A DNA stretch of 64,000 nucleotides, from contig NZ_NRGW01000001.1 in the NCBI RefSeq assembly GCF_002332255.1, positions 3,720,001 to 3,784,000 on the forward strand. The letters run 5' to 3'. The notes beneath the pieces were generated by a model, which made no database searches, was not told the DNA's origin, and saw nothing but the letters and a program-made list of their open reading frames with translations. Numbering within the stretch: the stretch's first letter is position 1; each line of letters opens with the position of its first letter. The DNA comes from Halomonas sp. JB37. Its GTDB lineage: Bacteria > Pseudomonadota > Gammaproteobacteria > Pseudomonadales > Halomonadaceae. Shown one piece after another: positions 1-7,815 of this stretch. The position numbers and the translations under genes are program-made.

Positions 1-232
1 ACAGGCTGACAAACACGACCAGCATGATTCGCAGGCTCCAAACATCGCAGGCGGTGGCGCCAATGTCTTCAGGCGACTGGCCCAGCATATAGCGGAAAAA
101 CATTAGGTGAACCACCGTCACTGCAATCCAGATTGCCGTAACCAAAAAGCCGTCGTAGAGCATGGCGCCTAAGCGGCGGCCTAGGCCTGCTGGCCACGCA
201 TCACCCAACTGAGTAAAGCGTCGCGTGCGCAT
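1..232 (-). CDS. RDD family membrane protein, 5' part only
   Basis: The reverse strand opens with an ATG at 232 and stays open to the window edge, giving about 77 residues of the N-terminus. The start reads MRTRRFTQLGDAWPAGLGRR, followed by LGAMLYDGFLV. This Arg-rich turn entering a Tyr-Asp-Gly transmembrane helix is the signature of RDD-domain membrane proteins. A hydrophobic helix follows at about residues 28-50. The gene starts only 4 bases after the lptG stop on the same strand, so it is probably in one transcript with lptF and lptG. The function of RDD proteins is poorly defined; some are implicated in transport. The C-terminal part lies outside the window. Confidence 0.7.
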   Translation of the reverse strand, partial: MRTRRFTQLGDAWPAGLGRRLGAMLYDGFLVTAIWIAVTVVHLMFFRYMLGQSPEDIGATACDVWSLRIMLVVFVSL

Positions 233-236
233 CTTG

Positions 237-1313
237 CTAACCGTTGCGGCGTAAGAAATAGATCCCGACCCCGGCACACACAAGCGTCGGCACTAAGACG
301 GCCCACACGGGTGAGAATCCGAAAATCGTTGATGCAGGCGCCAGTAGGTCTTGCACATATTTAAAGCTGAGGCCGGTAATTACCCCGTAAAACACGCGGG
401 TACCCGCGGCCACGGTGCGCAGCGGGCCAAACACGAACGAGGCCGCAATCAGCACTAATGAGCCCATGGTGAGTGGCATTAGCATTTTCTGCCAAAAATA
501 CAGCAGTGCCTGATCATTTTGCAGACCTTGATCAGCGAGAAACTTCGCGTAGTACCAAAGCTCACTGGGCGCCTGGCTTTCTATATCGCGCAGCAAGCGC
601 TCAAGCTGCGTGGGGGTAAAGGACGTTTCCCACCCCATGCTTGCGGCCTGGTCGGACTCAGTGTGATTATCGAAGATGCGCGTCGTAGAGACGTTTTCCA
701 AACGCCAGGCGCCGTCTTCCCAAAGCGCGCGCTGGGCATAGGTGGCTTCCACTAGCTGCCGGTCATCAAAGCGGTAGCGGGTTAAATCAAGCACCACATC
801 ATCAGCACGGATCGCCCCGAAGCGGTAGACGCTGTCGCCCTCAATCTGCCAGCCACTGCGGCTAGTCAGCATCGTGCCTTCGCCCTGAATCTTTTCTAAG
901 CGCCACGCCTCAGCGTGTTGTTCGGTGCGCGGGCTGACGTATTCAGCCACCAGCAACACCACGACGATCACCAGCAGCACAGGCTTCATCACGCCCCACA
1001 CAATACGTGCGAGGGAGCGCCCAGAGGCGCGCATAACGGTGAGCTCGTTATTAGAGGCCATGCTGCCCAAGCCAATTAACGCGCCAATTAACACTGCCAC
1101 CGGGGCATATTGATAGAAGCGCCACGGCGTACGCATCAGCAAGTAAAACAGCGCATCAAGGGCAGTATAGCCAGCCTGGACGTCGCCTAAGTTATCGATA
1201 TAGGCAATCGTAATATCCAAGCCCAACAGCACGAACTGAACCACAACAATAGCCGCCAGCACGTTGCGGGCGATATAGCGGTCCAGGCGGTCAACCATCA
1301 GCAGATTCACCAT
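237..1313 (-). CDS. lptG: LPS export ABC transporter permease LptG
   Basis: A 358-residue YjgP/YjgQ-family inner-membrane protein. With LptF and the LptB ATPase it forms the complex that extracts lipopolysaccharide from the inner membrane and passes it to the LptC-LptA bridge. Hydrophobic helices lie at about residues 16-36, 54-84, 105-125, 275-298, 305-325 and 334-354, with a large periplasmic beta-jellyroll region between the third and fourth, as expected for the family. The ATG overlaps the lptF stop by one base (TGATG), which implies translational coupling. A second in-frame ATG six codons in (MVDRLDRYI) is an alternative start. It is assigned LptG rather than LptF by its position second in the lptF-lptG order and by sequence character. 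Confidence 0.93.
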   Translation of the reverse strand: MVNLLMVDRLDRYIARNVLAAIVVVQFVLLGLDITIAYIDNLGDVQAGYTALDALFYLLMRTPWRFYQYAPVAVLIGALIGLGSMASNNELTVMRASGRSLARIVWGVMKPVLLVIVVVLLVAEYVSPRTEQHAEAWRLEKIQGEGTMLTSRSGWQIEGDSVYRFGAIRADDVVLDLTRYRFDDRQLVEATYAQRALWEDGAWRLENVSTTRIFDNHTESDQAASMGWETSFTPTQLERLLRDIESQAPSELWYYAKFLADQGLQNDQALLYFWQKMLMPLTMGSLVLIAASFVFGPLRTVAAGTRVFYGVITGLSFKYVQDLLAPASTIFGFSPVWAVLVPTLVCAGVGIYFLRRNG

Positions 1314-2392
1314 CAGCGCATTCCCTTACGTTGCGAGTGCCACAGCAGCAGCAGGCCCAATCCTAAAAACAGCCCATGTACCGGCCATACACCCAGCGTG
1401 GCGGACCACGTTTCACTGCCGATGGCGTCGACCACCGCAAGTAAAAGGCTCAGATACGCGACGTATAAAAATACCGCCGGTAGCAGCTTGCCAAAACGCC
1501 CCTGACGGGGATTAACACGGGAAAGCGGCTGCGCCATTAGGGCTAATATAAACACCATTAGCGGGAGCCCTGCACGCCACTGCCACTGTGCCTGTGCACG
1601 CGGGCTTGGATCATTCCATAGCGCTGGCGTAGTGGCATACTCCAGGGAATCCAGCGACTGCCGATTACTGTTTAGCCCTAAACGCAGCGTATAGCGATCA
1701 AAGGTGAGCCGTTCAGCGCTTTGCTGCCCGGGGGTGACGCCATAGCGCTCGCCTCTATCTAGCACCAGAAAACGGCTGCCCGTATCGATCCGGGTTTCCT
1801 GATAGCCAGAGGCGGCACGGGTAATATAGTCGTGGGTATTTTCATCGCCGGGCTGATTCTGCTCGTGCACCAATACATCCTGCATCTCAGTGCCATCACT
1901 GGTAAAGCTGCCTATGTACGCGGTGCGGCCGCCACCAAACTCCTGAAAGCGCCCCGGTGCGAGCACAGACACATCCAAACGGCTGCGCTGCTCCTCCAGT
2001 ACGGTTTCCGTTTGCAGCGCGCCATAGGGTGTCAGCCATAGGCTGCACATGCCTACCAGCACCGCGACAACACTGGCCGGCAGCAGCGTTACTTTCAACA
2101 ATCGCGTCGGGCTCATACCGCAGGCGACCATGACAGTGATCTCACTGTTCATGTAGAGCTGCCCGTAAGCCAGCAAAATGCCTAGAAAAAACGACAGCGG
2201 CAGTATCAGTTCCATAAAGCCAGGCAGGTGAAACATCATCAGGCTGCCTAAAATAGTGACGGGAAAGTCACCCTCCGCCGCATCTGCGAAATAACGGATA
2301 AAACGGCTGCCCATGATCACCAACAGCAGAATGCCGGCAACCGCCGCCATGGTGAGTAACACTTCGCGAGTTAAATACCGAAATAAAATCAA
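1313..2392 (-). CDS. lptF: LPS export ABC transporter permease LptF
   Basis: A 359-residue YjgP/YjgQ-family permease, partner of LptG in the LptB2FG complex. The N-terminus MILFRYLTREVLLTM runs straight into the first helix, and the second helix pair carries an LPGFMELILPLSFFLG stretch typical of LptF. The central soluble part (about residues 130-265) forms the periplasmic jellyroll. It is divergent from pepA with 146 bases between the starts, the arrangement found in many gammaproteobacteria. The stop shares one base with the lptG start. Confidence 0.94.
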   Translation of the reverse strand: MILFRYLTREVLLTMAAVAGILLLVIMGSRFIRYFADAAEGDFPVTILGSLMMFHLPGFMELILPLSFFLGILLAYGQLYMNSEITVMVACGMSPTRLLKVTLLPASVVAVLVGMCSLWLTPYGALQTETVLEEQRSRLDVSVLAPGRFQEFGGGRTAYIGSFTSDGTEMQDVLVHEQNQPGDENTHDYITRAASGYQETRIDTGSRFLVLDRGERYGVTPGQQSAERLTFDRYTLRLGLNSNRQSLDSLEYATTPALWNDPSPRAQAQWQWRAGLPLMVFILALMAQPLSRVNPRQGRFGKLLPAVFLYVAYLSLLLAVVDAIGSETWSATLGVWPVHGLFLGLGLLLLWHSQRKGMR

Positions 2393-2538
2393 CGCGCTCT
2401 CCGGCTAGTCGTGCAGGATGCCATGCAATACCCGCATGGCTTGGGTACACTAATGAAACTATTCTCACTGCCTTTTCAAATTCAAAAGCAACGAGGCATT
2501 ATCCCGAATCCCTCGATGCTTGTCTTGTTGGAGACGTC

Positions 2539-4059
2539 ATGGAATTTTCCGTTCAAACTGCTAATCCGGCCAAAACCGAAACCGCCTGTCTCTTAGTGCC
2601 GGTTTTTAAAGGTAGTGACCTACTGCCCAGCGTCGCCAAACTGGACGACGCTAGCGAGCGTCTGATCGGCCAATTGATGGAGCGCGGCGACTTTGATGCC
2701 TCGCTAGGCAGCGTACTCATGATACCGTTTGCGCCAGGCCTCGGGGCACAGCGGCTGTTATTGGTCGGCTTGGGCGAACGCGAAAAATGCCAGGAAGCGG
2801 CCTACATTAAGGCGCTGGATGCCGCCATGGCCGCGCTGGTGAAACTGCCCATTGATGAAGCCAGCGTCATTTTTAATGATATACCTTTAACCGACCGCGA
2901 CGCGGCCTGGAAAGCTCGTAAAGTATTAGAAGCCGCTGAGCGGGCTATTTATCGCTTCGATCAGTTCAAATCGACGCCTGCGCCAGCCCCCAGTCTTACC
3001 AAACTCACACTCGTCATTAGTGACGCCAGCACGCAGCCTATCGTTCAGCAAGGTGCTCTAGTAGGCAACGCAATTGGCCAAGGCATCAACTACACCCGCA
3101 CGCTAGGTAATCTGCCTGCCAATATCTGCACCCCCAGCTACCTAGCCGAGCAGGCGCAGCAGCTAGGCCGCGAGTCAAACAGTGCGCTGGACGTTGAGAT
3201 TCTCGATGAAGAGGCGCTCGAAGCACTGGGCGCACGCTCATTACTGTCCGTAGGTCGCGGTAGCAAAGAGCCAACCCGCCTGATCGTAATGAAATATACC
3301 GGTGCTGAAAACGCTGAAGACGCGCCCCATGTGCTGGTCGGAAAAGGCATTACCTTCGACACCGGCGGCATTTCGCTCAAGCCTGGTGAAGGCATGGACG
3401 AAATGAAATTCGATATGTGCGGCGCCGCCAGCGTCTTCGGGACCGTCAAAGCGGTACTGGCGATTAAGCCAAAGCTCAACCTAGTCTTTATCGTTGCCGC
3501 CGCGGAAAACATGCCCGACGGCCATGCCACCAAGCCTGGCGATATTATCAAGACGATGAAAGGCTTGACCGTTGAAGTGCTCAACACTGATGCAGAAGGC
3601 CGCTTGGTGCTATGCGATGCGCTGACCTATGCCGAGCGCTTTACGCCGGCAAGCGTGGTGGATATCGCCACCCTCACTGGCGCGGTGATTATTGGCCTGG
3701 GCCACCACGCCACCGGTCTGCTTTCCAACGACGACGATTTGGCACTCGACTTATTAGATGCAGGTGAAGCCGCGTGGGACCGCGCGTGGCATTTACCGCT
3801 GTGGGACGAGTACCAGGAGCAGCTAGACTCTAACTTTGCCGATCTTGCCAATATTGGCGGTCGTCCAGCGGGCACGATCACCGCAGCGTGCTTTTTGTCA
3901 CGTTTTGCCGATCACTTCCCCTGGGCACACCTAGATATCGCAGGCACCGCGTGGCATTCCGGCAAGCAAAAAGGCGCAACGGGTCGCCCTGTTGGCCTAT
4001 TAACCCAGTACTTGCTTGATCGTGAAACCGACACTCAGGTCGAAAATAGTGACGCTTAA
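2539..4059 (+). CDS. pepA: leucyl aminopeptidase PepA (cytosol aminopeptidase, M17)
   Basis: A 506-residue M17 metallopeptidase that removes N-terminal residues, preferring leucine, from peptides. The C-terminal catalytic domain carries VGKGITFDTGG with the metal-binding Lys269 and Asp274, and the family signature NTDAEGRL at residues 349-356. The N-terminal macro-like domain spans about residues 1-170. The length matches the family (about 500). The ATG at 2539 follows a GGAG-like site ('ttggagacgtc'). PepA doubles as the XerA accessory DNA-binding protein in E. coli; nothing in this sequence shows whether that role is kept. It is transcribed away from lptF. Confidence 0.96.
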   Translation: MEFSVQTANPAKTETACLLVPVFKGSDLLPSVAKLDDASERLIGQLMERGDFDASLGSVLMIPFAPGLGAQRLLLVGLGEREKCQEAAYIKALDAAMAALVKLPIDEASVIFNDIPLTDRDAAWKARKVLEAAERAIYRFDQFKSTPAPAPSLTKLTLVISDASTQPIVQQGALVGNAIGQGINYTRTLGNLPANICTPSYLAEQAQQLGRESNSALDVEILDEEALEALGARSLLSVGRGSKEPTRLIVMKYTGAENAEDAPHVLVGKGITFDTGGISLKPGEGMDEMKFDMCGAASVFGTVKAVLAIKPKLNLVFIVAAAENMPDGHATKPGDIIKTMKGLTVEVLNTDAEGRLVLCDALTYAERFTPASVVDIATLTGAVIIGLGHHATGLLSNDDDLALDLLDAGEAAWDRAWHLPLWDEYQEQLDSNFADLANIGGRPAGTITAACFLSRFADHFPWAHLDIAGTAWHSGKQKGATGRPVGLLTQYLLDRETDTQVENSDA

Positions 4060-4122
4060 CGCCTCGTTCATGCGTGAAACGGTTGCCTTTCTGCGCCGCA
4101 ACCGTTAAACCTGGATATATCA

Positions 4123-4152
4123 AGCAGCACCGAGCCGAGGCTCGGTGCTGCT
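4123..4152. repeat. 14-bp perfect hairpin between pepA and ilvE
   Basis: AGCAGCACCGAGCC (4123-4136) and its exact complement (4139-4152) are separated by 2 bases. There is no T tract on either side, so it is not a canonical intrinsic terminator. It could still stop or stabilise the pepA transcript. It lies 64 bases after the pepA stop and 68 before ilvE. Confidence 0.6.
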
Positions 4153-4220
4153 GTATCGAATTCACCATCGTATCCAACCGTGCCCAACCCTGGGCGTGGT
4201 TCTAGCGGAGACAAATAGCC

Positions 4221-5360
4221 GTGCCCACTGCAAGCTTTGAAACGGGTTTTGAAACGAGTTTTGAAACCCTGCCATCCAATCAGCCGATGGCAGATGATAT
4301 TCGTGGCAATATCCTAAGTAACCCAGGTTTTGGCAAGTATTTCACTGACCACATGGCCCACGTTCGCTGGACCCAAGACGCCGACTGGCACGGCCATCAG
4401 GTGCGTCCGTATGGCCCGTTGATGCTAGATCCTGCAGCGTCAGTGCTGCACTACGGCCAGGAAATTTTTGAAGGCATTAAAGCCTATCGCCATGCTGACG
4501 GTTCGATCTGGACGTTTCGTCCTGAGAAAAACGCCGAGCGTTTTCGCCGCAGCGCGCGTCGTTTGGCACTCCCAGAACTCTCCGATGAAGACTTCATTGG
4601 TTCGCTAAAAGCGCTGCTGGCCCAAGATCATGCTTGGGTCCCCACGCCCGCCAGCACCTCCGACGAGTGCAGCCTTTACCTACGCCCCTTTATGATCGCT
4701 TCTGAAGCGTTTTTAGGCGTTCGCCCGTCTCAAGAGGTCGATTACTACGTGATCGCTTCACCAGCGGCGGCCTACTTTAAAGGCGGCGTTGCGCCGGTAT
4801 CGATCTGGCTTTCCTCGAACTACAAGCGCGCGGCCGCAGGCGGCACTGGCTTTGCCAAGTGTGGAGGTAACTACGCGGCGTCCTTAGCTGCGCAGAAAGA
4901 AGCTGAAGCTCATCAGTGTGGCCAGGTTGCGTTTCTAGATGCTGCTGAAAACAAGTGGGTTGAAGAGCTGGGTGGTATGAACCTGTTCTTCGTGTTTAAA
5001 GATGGCCGTTTGGTAACGCCACGTTTAACCGACACTATTTTGGAAGGCGTGACCCGCAACTCGATACTGACGCTGGCCAAAGAGGAAGGCTTAACGCCAG
5101 AAGAGCGCCCGATCAGCATTGATGAGTGGCGCGAAGGCGCAGCGTCGGGTGAGATCATCGAAGTCTTTGCCTGCGGTACCGCCGCAGTGATCACCCCGGT
5201 GGGCGAGCTGGTTTCCGAAAACGAGCGTATTCGCCTCAAATCTGCCATTGAAGGCGCTGGTGACAGCAACGAAGTCGCTATGCGCATTCGTAGCAAGCTG
5301 CTCGATCTGCAGTATGGCCGTAGTGAAGATACGCACGGCTGGCTAACTAAGCTGGTTTAA
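4221..5360 (+). CDS. ilvE: branched-chain amino acid aminotransferase
   Basis: A 379-residue fold-type IV PLP aminotransferase of the long (type II, eukaryote-like) BCAT group. It transfers the amino group between glutamate and the 2-keto acids of Val, Leu and Ile. The PLP lysine is Lys213 in GFAKCGGNYAAS. YGQEIFEGIKAY (about residues 79-90) and the C-terminal EVFACGTAAVITPV motif are diagnostic. The chosen start is GTG at 4221, preceded by 'gcggag' at about 10 bases. The first 17 residues contain a threefold FET(G/S/L) repeat from a 12-base DNA repeat, so the conserved protein may begin nearer MADDIRGN. It stands between terminator-like hairpins, so it is probably a single-gene unit. Confidence 0.93.
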   Translation: MPTASFETGFETSFETLPSNQPMADDIRGNILSNPGFGKYFTDHMAHVRWTQDADWHGHQVRPYGPLMLDPAASVLHYGQEIFEGIKAYRHADGSIWTFRPEKNAERFRRSARRLALPELSDEDFIGSLKALLAQDHAWVPTPASTSDECSLYLRPFMIASEAFLGVRPSQEVDYYVIASPAAAYFKGGVAPVSIWLSSNYKRAAAGGTGFAKCGGNYAASLAAQKEAEAHQCGQVAFLDAAENKWVEELGGMNLFFVFKDGRLVTPRLTDTILEGVTRNSILTLAKEEGLTPEERPISIDEWREGAASGEIIEVFACGTAAVITPVGELVSENERIRLKSAIEGAGDSNEVAMRIRSKLLDLQYGRSEDTHGWLTKLV

Positions 5361-5378
5361 CGCCGAAGCGCTTCTTCT

Positions 5379-5403
5379 CGCCGCCGCATTCTTTGCGGCG
5401 GCG
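5379..5403 (+). terminator. terminator-like hairpin after ilvE
   Basis: CGCCGCCGCA (5379-5388) pairs perfectly with TGCGGCGGCG (5394-5403) around a 5-base loop, 18 bases after the ilvE stop. The tail 'tcgttt' is a weak T tract. Confidence 0.55.
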
Positions 5404-5448
5404 TCGTTTGGAGCCGCTTACTCTAGACCCGACTTATCTGGAATCGCT

Positions 5449-5880
5449 ATGGCGCGCATTGATTTTTACATCCTGCCCGACACGACCCTAGAAGCCCGTT
5501 TGCAGTTTGCCTGTAAGCTCGCCGAGACCATCTGGCGTAAGGGCTATCAGCTGCATTTGCACTGCGAGGACAAAGCGCTCGCTGAGCAGGCCGACAGCGC
5601 GCTGTGGAATTTTCGCCCCGATGCCTACCTGCCCCACGCGTTGGAAGGTAGCGAAATGGCCGCCAGCGTGCCCATTACGCTTGGCTGGCAACAGCTTCCG
5701 GTACCTGCGCAAGAGACTGCGCTGCTTAACCTGCACCCCGACATTCCCGACGGCGTAGAAAACTACGCGCGGATCGCCGAGATCATCAATCAACACCAAC
5801 AAGTGCTGGTCGCCAAACGCGCCTGCTGGCAGCGCTATAAAGAGCTCGGCCATGAAGTTGTGCCGCATAAATTGGGGTAA
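5449..5880 (+). CDS. holC: DNA polymerase III chi subunit HolC
   Basis: A 143-residue protein matching the chi subunit of the clamp-loader complex, which links the holoenzyme to single-strand binding protein. The N-terminus MARIDFYIL followed by a Rossmann-like strand and ACKLAETIWRKGYQLHLHC is typical. So is the central block with LWNFRPDAYLPHAL, as in E. coli chi (the W/FRP..F.PH pattern). Length agrees with the family (about 140-150). In many gammaproteobacteria holC lies between pepA and valS, as here, which supports the call. Confidence 0.92.
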   Translation: MARIDFYILPDTTLEARLQFACKLAETIWRKGYQLHLHCEDKALAEQADSALWNFRPDAYLPHALEGSEMAASVPITLGWQQLPVPAQETALLNLHPDIPDGVENYARIAEIINQHQQVLVAKRACWQRYKELGHEVVPHKLG

Positions 5881-5905
5881 TGGCTGAACGGCACCCATAA
5901 ACACG

Positions 5906-5928
5906 TGACCCCGCACTTGGCGGGGTCA
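5906..5928. terminator. bidirectional intrinsic terminator, holC / Spy-like gene
   Basis: TGACCCCGC (5906-5914) and GCGGGGTCA (5920-5928) pair around a 5-base loop. It sits between convergent holC and the minus-strand Spy-like gene and could serve both. T tracts are poor on both sides. Confidence 0.6.
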
Positions 5929-5967
5929 TCAGCAGAACCAGGCAATCTCTGTCAGTACGTCGTCGCC

Positions 5968-6423
5968 TTAGCCTCCCTGTTGCTGCATCTGCTCCTGCAT
6001 CTGTTGCATTTGCTCCTGCTGCTGAGCCATGGCCTCATCCAGTTGATCGCGCTGCTCCTGAGTGAAAACGCCTTCGATCTGAGACTGTATGATAATGCTA
6101 TCCGCGGTCATCTCGGCCGTTAGGTCACCAAGACGCTCTGCATCCGCCCGAATGGCAGCTTCGTCGTAATCAGGCTGAACGTGCTCACTGAGTTGCTGTT
6201 GCAACTGCTGGGCTTCCTGCTCATTGGCACCAACGTCGTCTTGCATCTGGGTCAAAAGGTTGCTGAGTTCTTCCTTCTGCCCATCATTCAGATCCACCAT
6301 TTCGTCGAGTTGGTTAACCTGGTCATCGACACTGGGGGCACCACCACCCATTTGCTGAGCCATAGCGGGCACACTGAACACCAGGGCGGCGACTGCTGGA
6401 ACGAAAAGTTTAGCTAACTGCAT
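5968..6423 (-). CDS. Spy/CpxP-like periplasmic LTxxQ protein
   Basis: With the start at 6423 this is a 151-residue exported protein. The signal peptide is MQLAKLFVPAVAALVFSVPAMAQQ, with AMA as the likely cleavage site. That start has GGAG five bases upstream; the open frame extends 31 codons further without a comparable site. The mature protein is helical and carries two degenerate LTxxQ motifs (VDLNDGQKEEL and VFTQEQRDQL), the pattern of Spy, CpxP and ZraP chaperones or stress sensors. It ends in a Gln/Met-rich tail (QQQEQMQQMQEQMQQQGG). A role in periplasmic protein protection or metal binding is inference from the motif. No Cpx-type regulator is nearby. Confidence 0.65.
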   Translation of the reverse strand: MQLAKLFVPAVAALVFSVPAMAQQMGGGAPSVDDQVNQLDEMVDLNDGQKEELSNLLTQMQDDVGANEQEAQQLQQQLSEHVQPDYDEAAIRADAERLGDLTAEMTADSIIIQSQIEGVFTQEQRDQLDEAMAQQQEQMQQMQEQMQQQGG

Positions 6424-6593
6424 AAAAACTCCAATTGCGTACAAAATGAATTTCCTCCCCGGCACAATCCTGGCGGGTCTTGCGGTACTCTCGCTCTCCG
6501 ACAATGCTGTTTTCAAAAAATTCGTCGCAATGAAAAATTGTTGATTACCATTAGGGGCCTTGCCGCGCCCGTTACACTATTGGAGACTCAAAC

Positions 6594-7754
6594 GTGCTCA
6601 CGCGCTACCCCTTGGCCGTTATTGTCATCGCCCAGCTATTTGGCACCTCGCTGTGGTTCAGCGTTAACGGCGTTGGCCTGGCGCTCCAGGAGGCCGTAGG
6701 CCTGAGCGAAAGTGATCTGGGCCTATTAACCATCGCCGTTCAAGCCGGCTTTATTACCGGCACCCTACTAATGGCCACCACAGGCTTGGCCGATCGTGTC
6801 CGCGCCAGCCACCTGTTTGCGATTTCAGCGGTGCTGGGCGCATTGATCAATGCCGCCTTTATTGGCGTCGCCGAGAGCGTGACGCTCGCCGCAGTGGCGC
6901 GCTTTGCCACCGGGCTTTGCCTGGCAGGCATCTATCCGCTCGGCATGAAGCTAGTCGTGAGCTGGACGCCAAGCCATGCTGGGGCGGCGTTAGGCTGGCT
7001 AGTCGGCATGCTGACCCTAGGCATTGCGTCCCCACACCTGCTGCGCGGTTTAACGCTGCATCTTCCCTGGCAGTGGCCGCTGCTGCTGGCGTCACTGCTG
7101 GCACTGGTCGCCGCACTGATGATTGCTCGCTTGGGCGTTGGCCCTCACCTACCGGCCATCGCCAAAAGCGGCCAGCCGTGGGCGGGGTTAGCAGCGTTCA
7201 AACAGTCCCGCTTTCGCGCCGCTGCGCTGGGCTACTTCGGCCACTGCTGGGAGCTGTACGCGCTTTGGGCACTGGTGCCGTTTTTAGTCGCCCGGGAGCT
7301 AGAGCGCCTAGGCGCCGCCAGCAGTGCCCAGCCGTGGCTGAGCTTTGCCGTTATTGCCTTGGGGCTACCCGGCTGTGTGCTGGCGGGTAAATGGAGCCGT
7401 CATATCGGCAGCGACAGAGTGGCCTGTATCGCATTGGCGGTTTCTGGCGCGCTGTGTTTGATATACCCGCTGCTTGGCAACGCCTCGCCCTGGCTGCTTT
7501 TAGCGCTGTTAGGCATATGGGGGATTAGCGTGATTGCCGACTCTGCCCAGTTTTCAGCATTGGCCAGCGCCGCCGCGCCGCCTGAACGTTTAGGGGCGGC
7601 GCTGGCGATGATGAATGCCATTGGCTTCGGGATTACTATTCCCTCCATTGCGCTGGTCACCGCACTGTGGTCAAGCCAGTCGCTAGCGGTCATTTGGTGG
7701 CTGCTGCCAGGCCCGATTCTTGGACTCATCGCGATGCGCACCCGAAGCACCTGA
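6594..7754 (+). CDS. major facilitator superfamily transporter
   Basis: A 386-residue protein with about 12 hydrophobic helices, opening with [20 protein letters not shown]. The loop after the second helix ([12 protein letters not shown]) resembles the MFS motif A region in reduced form. GTG at 6594 has 'ggagac' 6-11 bases upstream. The C-terminal half contains [19 protein letters not shown], a typical MFS helix-10 region. The substrate cannot be told from sequence. It lies just upstream of valS but the two are not functionally linked in any obvious way; its stop falls within the probable valS promoter. Confidence 0.75.
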   Translation: MLTRYPLAVIVIAQLFGTSLWFSVNGVGLALQEAVGLSESDLGLLTIAVQAGFITGTLLMATTGLADRVRASHLFAISAVLGALINAAFIGVAESVTLAAVARFATGLCLAGIYPLGMKLVVSWTPSHAGAALGWLVGMLTLGIASPHLLRGLTLHLPWQWPLLLASLLALVAALMIARLGVGPHLPAIAKSGQPWAGLAAFKQSRFRAAALGYFGHCWELYALWALVPFLVARELERLGAASSAQPWLSFAVIALGLPGCVLAGKWSRHIGSDRVACIALAVSGALCLIYPLLGNASPWLLLALLGIWGISVIADSAQFSALASAAAPPERLGAALAMMNAIGFGITIPSIALVTALWSSQSLAVIWWLLPGPILGLIAMRTRST

Positions 7755-7780
7755 CGAGCCAGCACCTCTCGCGCTATACT
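7751..7780 (+). promoter_or_regulatory. candidate sigma-70 promoter for valS
   Basis: CTGACG (7751-7756) and TATACT (7775-7780) with an 18-base spacer precede the valS ATG by 35 bases. The -10 matches consensus at 5 of 6 positions and the -35 at 4 of 6. It overlaps the stop codon of the MFS gene. Confidence 0.4.
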
Positions 7781-7815
7781 TGTGCACATTTTTTGCCAGC
7801 CGTGAGCCGACTCCC

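Noticed and set aside
7720..7815. Possible 32-codon N-terminal extension of ValRS
   Set aside because: It overlaps the MFS gene and is not like any synthetase N-terminus; the ATG at 7816 gives the standard start.
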